Positions 1 to 6,929 of a stretch of 64,000 nt of DNA are shown one piece after another. Under the pieces are notes generated by a model. That model was not told the DNA's origin. It did no database searches and worked only from the letters and a program-made list of their open reading frames with translations. The DNA lies in NCBI RefSeq assembly GCF_000744225.1, contig NZ_JQLN01000002.1, positions 186,001-250,000 on the forward strand, in the 5' to 3' direction. The stretch's first letter is position 1. Each line of letters starts with the position of its first letter. Source of the DNA: Kitasatospora mediocidica KCTC 9733 (GTDB lineage: Bacteria; Actinomycetota; Actinomycetes; Streptomycetales; Streptomycetaceae). Position numbers and translations under genes: made by a program.

Positions 1-81
1 GGCGCGATCGGCGGCCGCCTGGAGGTCAGCAGCCCGGTCGGCGGCCCGACGGTGATCGCCGCGGAGCTGCCATGTCGATGA
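1..81 (+). CDS. 3' end of a sensor histidine kinase (partial)
   Basis: Reading frame 1 is open from the window edge to a TGA at 79-81. It encodes about 26 residues that read like the end of a histidine-kinase ATPase domain (GRLEVSSPVGGPTVIAAELP, the usual G-x-L-x-x-x-S-P-x-G-G-T run before the stop). It overlaps the start of the following response regulator, as expected for a translationally coupled two-component pair. The sensor domain lies outside the window, so the signal cannot be inferred. Confidence 0.7.
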   Translation, partial: GAIGGRLEVSSPVGGPTVIAAELPCR

Positions 82-755
82 CGAGCCAGGACGGTTCGGC
101 CCGGCGTGCGCTGCGGATCGTGCTCGCCGACGACGCGGTGCTGCTGCGTGAGGGCCTGGTCCGGCTGCTGGTCGAGGACGGGCACGAGGTGGCCGCGGCG
201 GTCGGCGACGGCCCGGCGCTGGTCGAGGCGGTGCTCGCGCACCGCCCGGACATCGCGATCGTCGACGTGCGGATGCCGCCGACGCACAAGGACGAGGGCC
301 TGCGCGCCGCGATCGCCGTCCGTGAGCGGCTGCCCGGCGCCGCGATCCTGGTCCTCAGCCAGTACGTCGAGGTGTCCTACGCCGCCGACCTGCTCGCGGA
401 CGGCGTCGGCGCGGTCGGCTACCTGCTCAAGGACCGGGTCGCCAAGGTCGGGGAGTTCCTCGACGCGCTCGACCGCGTCGCGGGCGGCGCGACCGTGCTG
501 GACCCGCAGGTCGTCGCGGAGCTGCTGTCCGCGCGGCACCGTCGGGACCCGCTCGCGGCGCTCACGGCCCGGGAGCGGGAGTTGCTGGGGCTGATGGCCG
601 AGGGGCATTCCAACGCGGCTGTCGCCCGGCGCCTGACGCTCTCCGGCAGCGCCGTGGAGAAGCACATCGGGAACGTGTTCGCGAAGCTCGGCCTGCCACC
701 CGACGACGCCCAGCATCGCCGGGTGCTCGCCGTCCTCGCGTATCTCGGCGCCTGA
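72..755 (+). CDS. NarL/LuxR-family response regulator
   Basis: A 227-residue response regulator. The N-terminal receiver domain (about residues 14-130) has the acidic pair in VLADD, the phospho-acceptor Asp in IVDVRMPP and the conserved Lys in YLLKD. The C-terminal LuxR-type helix-turn-helix (about 160-225) contains LTARERELLGLMAEGHSN and the recognition helix region SAVEKHIGNVFAKL. It starts inside the end of the upstream kinase gene (ATG at 72, alternative ATG at 78), so the two probably form one operon. Target genes are not evident. It is probably a housekeeping two-component system unrelated to the biosynthetic locus 12 kb away. Confidence 0.9.
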   Translation: MSMTSQDGSARRALRIVLADDAVLLREGLVRLLVEDGHEVAAAVGDGPALVEAVLAHRPDIAIVDVRMPPTHKDEGLRAAIAVRERLPGAAILVLSQYVEVSYAADLLADGVGAVGYLLKDRVAKVGEFLDALDRVAGGATVLDPQVVAELLSARHRRDPLAALTARERELLGLMAEGHSNAAVARRLTLSGSAVEKHIGNVFAKLGLPPDDAQHRRVLAVLAYLGA

Positions 756-771
756 CGACGGCCGGGGCAGA

Positions 772-1593
772 TCACCAACCGCCGTTGAAGAAGGCCAGCA
801 GCGCGGGCGCCGGGTTCGCGGCGGTGCAGGTGTTCGCCACGAGGACGAGGGCCGCGGCGATCGTGAGAGTGGCCAGCAGTGCGCCGAAGGTGCCCAGCAG
901 CCGCCGCGTGCGCCGATCGGCCGCTGCCGTGCGCACGAGCCTCCGCCAGGTCGCCACACCCATGCCGAGCAGGACGAGCGTGAGGATCGCGGTCAGCACG
1001 GCGATCACAGCGTGGTACCTGCCGAAGTCGGCGACCATCATGGCGGTTTGCGGGGTGCGGTGGTCCGCGCTCGAGAAGTTGGTCAGTTGCTGCCTGACCT
1101 GGCCGAGCGCGATCGTCAGACGGCTGTCGGGAGTGCGGAAGGGAAGAAGCGACAGGACGGAGGAGAACGGTGCGATCGTGCCTTGGACGTTGGCCATCAA
1201 CAGCGCGGCTGCGCCCGTGGTGAGCAGCGTGACCAGCGCCCAGGCAGCGGCGAGTCGAGGAAGCCGGCCGGTGGTCGGCAGCGCGTGCCAGAGGCGAACG
1301 GCGAGGAGGGCCAGCACGGTCAGCAGGAGGGCGGCGCACACGGCTTTGACCAGGTGATAGCGACTCCAGTAGTCGACGATCCCGGCCAGGTCCGGCGGGA
1401 GCGCTCGCCCACCGGAGTTCCAGTAGTCGACGAAGGCCGGATCCAGGGCGTCGGTGAGGGCCCGCTGATCGGCGAACCCGCCGCCCGCCAGCGGACCGGG
1501 GGCCAGGACGAAGGCGGCGCCGAAGGCGAGGGCGAGAGCGATGAGCAACGCGGAGACGCGGGCCGAGGGGGAGGGATGCATCATGCGGATCAC
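772..1593 (-). CDS. Hypothetical multi-pass membrane protein
   Basis: A 273-residue protein of unrecognised family. Hydrophobic segments lie near residues 12-32, 83-103, 117-138, 193-217 and 236-258, so about five membrane spans are expected. A longer polar stretch follows the first span and could face outside. It converges with the response regulator at 755. The start is uncertain: GTG at 1593 and ATGs at 1584 and 1581 are in frame. Function is unknown. Confidence 0.65.
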   Translation of the reverse strand: MIRMMHPSPSARVSALLIALALAFGAAFVLAPGPLAGGGFADQRALTDALDPAFVDYWNSGGRALPPDLAGIVDYWSRYHLVKAVCAALLLTVLALLAVRLWHALPTTGRLPRLAAAWALVTLLTTGAAALLMANVQGTIAPFSSVLSLLPFRTPDSRLTIALGQVRQQLTNFSSADHRTPQTAMMVADFGRYHAVIAVLTAILTLVLLGMGVATWRRLVRTAAADRRTRRLLGTFGALLATLTIAAALVLVANTCTAANPAPALLAFFNGGW

Positions 1594-1617
1594 GATCCCC
1601 GGGCAGGTGCCGTACGG

Positions 1618-1830
1618 TCACTGCGGCGGACCGCCGACTGGGGGTGTGGCAGGCCATACCCCGGGGAGGGGGACGGGGGGCGGAAGCGGGCAGCGGGGGC
1701 AGGCGCAGGGCGGCCAGGTGAGGGGGGAGGCGGTGGGGCGGTACTGCTCCTCGACCTCGGCGGGCGGGGCGAGGTCGAGGCGGTCCCCGGTGGGGGTGAT
1801 CCGATAGGTGCGGATCGTCATGCGGCTCAT
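1618..1830 (-). CDS. Small Cys-containing hypothetical protein
   Basis: About 70 residues beginning MSRMTIRTYRITP. The middle contains WPPCACPRC, a pattern seen in small actinobacterial proteins of unknown function, and the tail is Pro-rich. A longer frame extends to 1884, but the usual family start is at 1830 or 1821. It lies downstream of another small gene on the same strand (1930-2163) and next to the XRE-DUF397 pair, a common arrangement in streptomycetes. The CxC-x2-C cluster might bind a metal; this is not shown. Confidence 0.5.
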   Translation of the reverse strand: MSRMTIRTYRITPTGDRLDLAPPAEVEEQYRPTASPLTWPPCACPRCPLPPPVPLPGVWPATPPVGGPPQ

Positions 1831-1929
1831 GGGTCGGGTCAATTCACTTGGCAGATGGGGCAGTCGGGCCAGTTGAGCGGGCACGAGCGAGGTGATCTCC
1901 TGGGGAGGGCGGTGAGTCTGCGGAGGAGT

Positions 1930-2163
1930 TCAGCAGTGGGCATGGGTGTTCCCCGACCGGATGACGGCGGCCAGATGCCTGATCACATCGGCCCGGGCGG
2001 AACCGAGTTCGATGAGCACGAAGCCCGTGCACGGCGAGCGCCAGTCGATGGAGACGGAGGGGAGCACGATGCCGGCGGCGGCGAGGGCTTCGAGGAGTTC
2101 GGCGAGGGCGTCGGCGGCTTCCTTGCGGCGGGCGGCCATGTGCTTGGTGAGGAGGGAGGGCAT
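1930..2163 (-). CDS. Small hypothetical protein divergent from the XRE regulator
   Basis: A 77-residue protein with an Ala/Leu-rich amphipathic helix near residues 12-32, followed by a mixed strand-like part (SVSIDWRSPCTGFVLIELG). It is transcribed away from the XRE regulator that starts at 2287. Small proteins of this type frequently accompany XRE-DUF397 loci in streptomycetes. No catalytic motif is visible. The amino-acid composition is protein-like rather than the Arg/Pro/Ser-rich pattern of antisense frames here. Confidence 0.55.
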   Translation of the reverse strand: MPSLLTKHMAARRKEAADALAELLEALAAAGIVLPSVSIDWRSPCTGFVLIELGSARADVIRHLAAVIRSGNTHAHC

Positions 2164-2286
2164 GGGGGATCCGTTTCGAGAGCAGGGAGGCGAATCTCAC
2201 GTTCTGTGTCCCTATCGTTGCGCTGCGGATCTACGATGCACAGGGGGGAGCGGCTTACGCCTGTGGTCGTAAGGAGAAGTGATCTT

Positions 2287-3228
2287 GTGGGTAAAGATGT
2301 TGACCCGACGTCATCGATGGCGGCCCTCTTCGGGAGGAGGGTGAAGCGGCTCCGCACGGCCGCCGGTCTCACCCAGGCCGAGCTGGGGCAGCGGACCCAC
2401 ATCCACAGCACGCGCATCAACCAGGTCGAGCGCACGACGGGACACAAGCCCACGCGGGAGTTGGCGGAGCTGCTCGACCGGGCGCTCGGTGCGGACGAGC
2501 TTCTGGTGGACCTGTGGCCGTACGTGCACCGGGAGAGCTTTCCGAACTGGTCGCGCGCGTTCATGGAGCGTGAGGCGCAGGCGGTGCTCATGCGGAAGTA
2601 CATGGCGCACACGGTGCCGGGCCTGCTGCAGACCGAGGACTACGCCCGGGCGATCCTGCGGACTGACGGATCACTCAGCGAGGAGCAGTTGGCGGAGCGC
2701 ATTGCTGCCCGCATGGCGCGCCAGGAAATCCTGAGCAGGGCGGACAGTCCTGAACTGCGGGTTGTTCTGGACGAGTCGGTGCTCCTGCGGCCGGTGGGCG
2801 GGCCGGATGTCATGCGTACTCAGCTGGCGCGACTGCTGGATACCGAGAACGATCCACGCATCGTTCTTCGGGTATTGCCGTTCAGTGAGGGCGAACACCA
2901 ATCCATGGGTGGTTCGCTGACGTTGCTCAACCTTCCCGACGGTTCGGAGGTCGTGTACACCGAAGGGGCCGACTACGGACGGCTGATCGAAGACCCGGTT
3001 GAGGTCAAGCCCTATGTGGTGAACTACGATCGGCTGAGTGCGCAAGCCTTGCCGCCGATCATGTCCCTCGACCTGATCCGATCCGTGATGGAGGGCGACT
3101 ACCGTGCCTCACACATCCCGTCCAGATCTGAGCGCCGTCGCGTGGCGCAAGTCCAGCTACAGCAACGCGGCGGGCGGGGACTGCGTCGAGGTGGCGGACG
3201 GCGTCCCCTCCCTCGTCCCCGTGCGTGA
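2287..3228 (+). CDS. XRE-family regulator with DUF5753 effector domain
   Basis: About 313 residues. The N-terminal helix-turn-helix (about 18-75) contains LRTAAGLTQAELGQRTHI and SRINQVERTTG-like recognition residues. The remainder matches the DUF5753 domain (EREAQAVLMRKYMAHTVPGLLQTEDYAR and VLRVLPFSEGEHQSMGGSL). GTG at 2287 was chosen because AAGGAG lies about 11 bases upstream. The last 40 or so residues are Arg-rich and overlap the start of the DUF397 gene in another frame. They look like read-through rather than conserved protein. Together with the DUF397 partner it resembles the BldB/AbaA-type small regulatory pairs of Streptomyces. Confidence 0.88.
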   Translation: MGKDVDPTSSMAALFGRRVKRLRTAAGLTQAELGQRTHIHSTRINQVERTTGHKPTRELAELLDRALGADELLVDLWPYVHRESFPNWSRAFMEREAQAVLMRKYMAHTVPGLLQTEDYARAILRTDGSLSEEQLAERIAARMARQEILSRADSPELRVVLDESVLLRPVGGPDVMRTQLARLLDTENDPRIVLRVLPFSEGEHQSMGGSLTLLNLPDGSEVVYTEGADYGRLIEDPVEVKPYVVNYDRLSAQALPPIMSLDLIRSVMEGDYRASHIPSRSERRRVAQVQLQQRGGRGLRRGGGRRPLPRPRA

Positions 3229-3322
3229 CTCCAAGGACCCCCATGGGCCCGCGCTTCTCTTCTCTCCTGCCGCCTTCGCCGTCTTCGTCGCGGGTGTGAA
3301 GGCAGGGGACTTCGGCGGCTGA
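3104..3322 (+). CDS. DUF397 small protein paired with XRE regulator
   Basis: A 72-residue DUF397 protein. The diagnostic sequence WRKSSYSNAAGGDCVEVA occurs at residues 14-31, followed by VPVRDSKDPHGPALLFSPAAF. It begins with GTG at 3104, preceded by GGAGG inside the end of the XRE gene, so translation is probably coupled. DUF397 proteins act with DUF5753-XRE partners in developmental and antibiotic control in streptomycetes; here that role is inferred from pairing alone. Confidence 0.9.
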   Translation: MPHTSRPDLSAVAWRKSSYSNAAGGDCVEVADGVPSLVPVRDSKDPHGPALLFSPAAFAVFVAGVKAGDFGG

Positions 3323-3530
3323 GTTCTCCCCATCTCGGACAGCTGCCGTCCACCCTGGCGCCGTCCGCTGACGGTTGGGCAAACACTCCGCCAACCTCCC
3401 CTCCGGGACCTTCCGCGTGCGCATGTACTCGGTCAGGATGGCGCGCGGCTCGTGTTGTACACACAACCTGTGGGTGCCGCGTGCCGCTGTGCCGCCCGGG
3501 GGCGGTGAGACCGAAGGGTTGGCGGGCCTG

Positions 3531-5582
3531 ATGTCAGAGCTGAGCCGTAGGAAGTTCATGGCGTTGTCGGCGAGCGCGGCGGCCGGTGCGGCGGTGGCCG
3601 GGACGGTCGGGGCCACGGCTGCGCCCGCGACGGCGACGGTGACCCACACGGGGACGATCACCGATGCCCAGCACGTGGTGATCCTGATGCAGGAGAACCG
3701 CAGCTTCGACCACTACTTCGGCATGCTGCAGGGTGTCCGGGGCTTCGCGGACCGCAGTGCGATCCAGATCGCGGGCGGCTACAGCGTCTTCAACCAGCCG
3801 AACGGCTCGGGCCGCCAGTACCCGTGGGCGTTCAGCGCCACCAGCCCGGCGGGCGGCGCCGATCCCGAGCGGCTCGCGCAGTGTAACGGTGACCTCTCGC
3901 ACGCGTGGAGCGACCAGCACGCCGCCTGGAACAACGGGAAGATGGACTCCTGGGTCTCGGCCAAGGGCAACGTCCGCGCGCTCGGTCACCTGGGCCGCGC
4001 CGACATCCCGTTCCACTACGCGCTGGCCGACAACTACACCGTCTGCGACGCGTACCACTGCTCGATCCTCAGCGCGACCGGCCCGAACCGCACCTATCAC
4101 TGGAGCGGCTGGATCGACCCGGCGGGCACGGCGGGCGGCCCGGCGTACGACGGCGGCGACGAGTCCGGCCTGCGCTGGCAGACCTACGCCGAGGCGCTGC
4201 AGAACGCGGGCGTGAGCTGGAAGGTCTACCAGAACGCCAGCGACAACTTCGGCGACAACGCCCTCGCGTACTTCTCCCAGTTCGCGAACGCCCCGGCGGG
4301 CAGCGCCCTGGCGAAGAACGGCATGGGCTCGGTGCCCAGCACCGGCAACACCCCGGTCGACATCGCCGCCGCGATCAAGGCGGACGTCCTGAACGGCACC
4401 CTCCCGCAGGTCTCCTGGGTGGTCGCCGACCAGGGCTCGTCCGAGCACCCGTACGCCACGCCCGAGGACGGCGCGCACTTCGTGCACATGGTGATCGACG
4501 CGCTGAACGCCGACCCGAACGTGTACAACTCCTCGATCCTGTTCCTCAACTACGACGAGAACGACGGCTTCTTCGACCACGTCCCGCCGCCGGTCGCGCC
4601 GTCGGGCACGGCGGGCGAGACCTACAACGGCACCCCGATCGGTCTCGGCTTCCGGGTCCCGATGATCGCCGTCTCGCCGTGGAGCCGGGGCGGCTGGGTC
4701 AACTCGGAGACCTTCGACCACACTTCGGTGCTGCGCTTCCTGGAGACCTGGACGGCGGCGATCGGCAAGCCGGCCACCTGCCCGAACATCAGCGCCTGGC
4801 GCCGCAGCGTCTGCGGCGACCTGACCTCGGTCTTCGACTTCGCCAACCCGGTCTACAACCTGCCCGCGCTGCCGGACACCTCGGCCACCATCGGCCTGTC
4901 CGCCTGCGGCCCGCTGCCCAACCCGGCGCCGGCGAACAACGCGCTGCCCGTCCAGGAGTCCGGCACCCGTCCGGCCCGCGCGCTGCCGTACCAGCCGAAC
5001 GCCAACCTGGACCACCTGGAGTTCGACGCCAACGGCAAGACCCTGGTCTGGCTCTCCTTCGCCAACCAGGGCTCGGCGGCCACCAAGTCGGCGCACTTCG
5101 CCGCGTACGCCAACGCCTACCGCAGCGGCGGTCCGTGGCAGTACACGGTGAGCCCGCAGGCGGCCACCAGCGACTTCTTCAATGTGGGAACCGGCTACGG
5201 CAACGGCGCGTACGACCTGAGCGTGACCGGCCCGAACCGTTTCCTGCGCCGCTTCACCGGCAACACCACCAAGGCCGGCAAGAGCGCCGCCGTCGCCGCC
5301 GGCTACGCGATCGAGCCCGGCAGCGGAAAGCTCGCGATCTACTTCAAGCTGACCAACAGCGGCAGCAGCACGCTCACCTTCACCATCGCCGCCAACAACT
5401 ACCGCACCGACGGCCCCTGGACGTACACGGTCCCGGCCGGCGGCAACGTCAGCGACTACTTCAACGCGGTCGCCTACAACAACGGTTGGTACGACTTCAC
5501 GGTCACCGTCGACGCGGACACCACCTGGTCGCAGCGCTTCTCCGGCCACCTGGAGACGGGCGCCGCCAGCGTCACCGGCTGA
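3531..5582 (+). CDS. Tat-exported phospholipase C (phosphoesterase family)
   Basis: A 683-residue secreted phospholipase C of the non-haemolytic, phosphocholine-preferring type. The start at 3531 places the twin-arginine motif SRRKFMALSAS at residues 4-14, followed by an Ala-rich hydrophobic segment, so export by the Tat system is expected. The phosphoesterase core begins with the signature VILMQENRSFDHYFGMLQGV and later has NYDENDGFFDHVPPP and VPMIAVSPWSRGG. Two C-terminal beta-rich repeats (about 495-590 and 600-680) correspond to the DUF756 domains typical of this family; both contain PWQYTV or PWTYTV-like strands. It stands alone between regulators and a small gene. Phosphate control is plausible for the family, but no clear PHO box was found. 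Confidence 0.93.
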   Translation: MSELSRRKFMALSASAAAGAAVAGTVGATAAPATATVTHTGTITDAQHVVILMQENRSFDHYFGMLQGVRGFADRSAIQIAGGYSVFNQPNGSGRQYPWAFSATSPAGGADPERLAQCNGDLSHAWSDQHAAWNNGKMDSWVSAKGNVRALGHLGRADIPFHYALADNYTVCDAYHCSILSATGPNRTYHWSGWIDPAGTAGGPAYDGGDESGLRWQTYAEALQNAGVSWKVYQNASDNFGDNALAYFSQFANAPAGSALAKNGMGSVPSTGNTPVDIAAAIKADVLNGTLPQVSWVVADQGSSEHPYATPEDGAHFVHMVIDALNADPNVYNSSILFLNYDENDGFFDHVPPPVAPSGTAGETYNGTPIGLGFRVPMIAVSPWSRGGWVNSETFDHTSVLRFLETWTAAIGKPATCPNISAWRRSVCGDLTSVFDFANPVYNLPALPDTSATIGLSACGPLPNPAPANNALPVQESGTRPARALPYQPNANLDHLEFDANGKTLVWLSFANQGSAATKSAHFAAYANAYRSGGPWQYTVSPQAATSDFFNVGTGYGNGAYDLSVTGPNRFLRRFTGNTTKAGKSAAVAAGYAIEPGSGKLAIYFKLTNSGSSTLTFTIAANNYRTDGPWTYTVPAGGNVSDYFNAVAYNNGWYDFTVTVDADTTWSQRFSGHLETGAASVTG

Positions 5583-5668
5583 GCACCGGATCCTCCGACA
5601 TGCGGGTGGGCGCGAGCGGTGACATGTTGGTCACAGCCCATTGCCCGACGAACCCCGCAGGAGGAGAC

Positions 5669-5866
5669 ATGGGCATCTTCGACAGGTTCAAGGAGAAGGC
5701 CGACGACGCCGTGGAGCAGGCCAAGTCGGCGCTCGGCGGTCACAAGGACAAGGCCTCGGACGGGATGGGCGAGATGACCGGGAAGTCCCGGCAGGGCGCT
5801 CCGGATCCGGCAGACCAGGCCGCCGCGCACGACATGGACAGTGAGGGCGGCCACGAGCCGATGTAG
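5669..5866 (+). CDS. Small charged helical protein (Rv0909/CsbD-like)
   Basis: A 65-residue, highly charged, helix-prone protein starting MGIFDRFKEKADDAVEQAK. The N-terminus resembles the Rv0909-type putative antitoxin family and, more loosely, CsbD-like stress proteins; no partner toxin is adjacent. The start is supported by GGAGGAGAC immediately upstream. A strong hairpin follows the stop. Function is unknown. Confidence 0.65.
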   Translation: MGIFDRFKEKADDAVEQAKSALGGHKDKASDGMGEMTGKSRQGAPDPADQAAAHDMDSEGGHEPM

Positions 5867-5879
5867 GCCGCCGGGAACT

Positions 5880-5917
5880 ACGGACGGGGTGCTGCCCAGC
5901 GGGCACGCCCCGTCCGT
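5880..5917. terminator. Nested hairpin terminator between convergent genes
   Basis: ACGGACGGGG at 5880-5889 pairs with CCCCGTCCGT at 5908-5917. An inner TGCCC/GGGCA stem (5893-5897 with 5901-5905) lies inside the loop. It sits between the small gene ending at 5866 and the kinase-like gene ending at 5934 on the other strand, so it can serve both. Confidence 0.75.
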
Positions 5918-5933
5918 TCGTGTGTGCGGCCGG

Positions 5934-6806
5934 TCAGACGAGGGCCCGCAGGGCCAGGCCCGCCACCAGCAGCAGGCGGCCCCGGCCGCGCAGCAGGCGG
6001 GGCACGCGGCGGTGGCGGCCGGTGGTGGGCGCCACCACCGGTGCGGGCGAGCGGGGGTCGGGCGGGGTCTGGGCCGCCTCCTGGGCCGAGGCGGCGGCCA
6101 GCGCGAGTTCGCAGGCGGCGGCCATCGTCGCGGCGTCCGGCCAGCGCCGGTCGGGGTCCTCGGCCAGCGCGGTCGCCACCAGCGCGCGCACCGGTAGCGG
6201 GAGCCGGGGGGAGAGGGTGGAGAGGATCGGCAGCCGTCCGGTCAGGCACTCGTGGAGCACCAGGCCCAGCGCGTACAGGTCGGCCGCCCCGGCCACCGCG
6301 CCGTCGTCCTCGCGCGGGGCGATCCCGAAGCCGGTGAGCACCACACCGCCCTCGCAGAGCAGCAGGTTCGACGGCTTGAGGTCCCGGTGCACCACGCCCG
6401 CGTCGTGCGCGGCCCGCAGCACCGTCAGGACCTGACCGGTCAGGCGCAGCGCCGCCGAGGGCGCCATCGGGCCCCGGCGCTCCAGACGCTCGCTGAGCGG
6501 TTCGCCCCGGACCAGGTCCATCACCAGGTACGTGACCGGTGTGCCGTCGTCCGCCGAGCTGTGGCCGAAGTCGTGGACCTGGACGACGCCGGGGTGCTTG
6601 AGCCTGGCCAGCACCCGGGCCTCGGCGTGGAAGCGGGCGGTGAACTCCGGGTCGGCCAGCAGCCCCGATGCGAGGATCTTGACGGCGACGTCGCGTCCCA
6701 GCAGGTCGTCCTGCGCCGACCAGACGTCGCCCAGCGGGCCACCGGCCAGCCGCTCCACCAGCCGGTAGCGGCCGGCCAGCCGTGTGCCCTGCATGGTTTC
6801 GCGCAT
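5934..6806 (-). CDS. Serine/threonine protein kinase-like protein, probable pseudokinase
   Basis: A 290-residue protein with an actinobacterial Hanks-type kinase fold. Visible motifs are the Gly-rich loop (LAGGPLGDVWSA), the ATP-binding Lys43 in VAVKIL and the catalytic loop HRDLKPSN (Asp142). The magnesium-binding DFG motif reads GFG at 159-161, and the activation segment lacks the usual GT-x-x-Y-M-A/S-P-E. Reduced or absent catalysis is therefore likely. A basic stretch and a short hydrophobic segment close the protein, a possible membrane anchor. ATG at 6806 has a purine-rich GGGAGGGCAGG ahead of it. Confidence 0.82.
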   Translation of the reverse strand: MRETMQGTRLAGRYRLVERLAGGPLGDVWSAQDDLLGRDVAVKILASGLLADPEFTARFHAEARVLARLKHPGVVQVHDFGHSSADDGTPVTYLVMDLVRGEPLSERLERRGPMAPSAALRLTGQVLTVLRAAHDAGVVHRDLKPSNLLLCEGGVVLTGFGIAPREDDGAVAGAADLYALGLVLHECLTGRLPILSTLSPRLPLPVRALVATALAEDPDRRWPDAATMAAACELALAAASAQEAAQTPPDPRSPAPVVAPTTGRHRRVPRLLRGRGRLLLVAGLALRALV

Positions 6807-6929
6807 CCTGCCCTCCCCCCAAGTCCGTTCAGCCGGCCCACCCCGGCCGACCCGCGTACCCCCGGAGAGGCACGCTAACGAGCGGCGATAAACATCCACT
6901 TGCCGCCGAAACGCATCGCCGCGCGGCCC

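Noticed and set aside
3323..3530. Possible PHO box or other operator (GTTGT-ACAC-ACAAC) before the phospholipase gene
   Set aside because: Only a 5-bp imperfect inverted repeat, with no 11-bp direct GTTCACC-like units, so it does not meet the PHO-box pattern.
3534..5549. A 671-codon minus-strand frame opposite the phospholipase gene
   Set aside because: Arg/Val/Gly-rich shadow; the plus strand carries a twin-arginine signal and the phosphoesterase signature.
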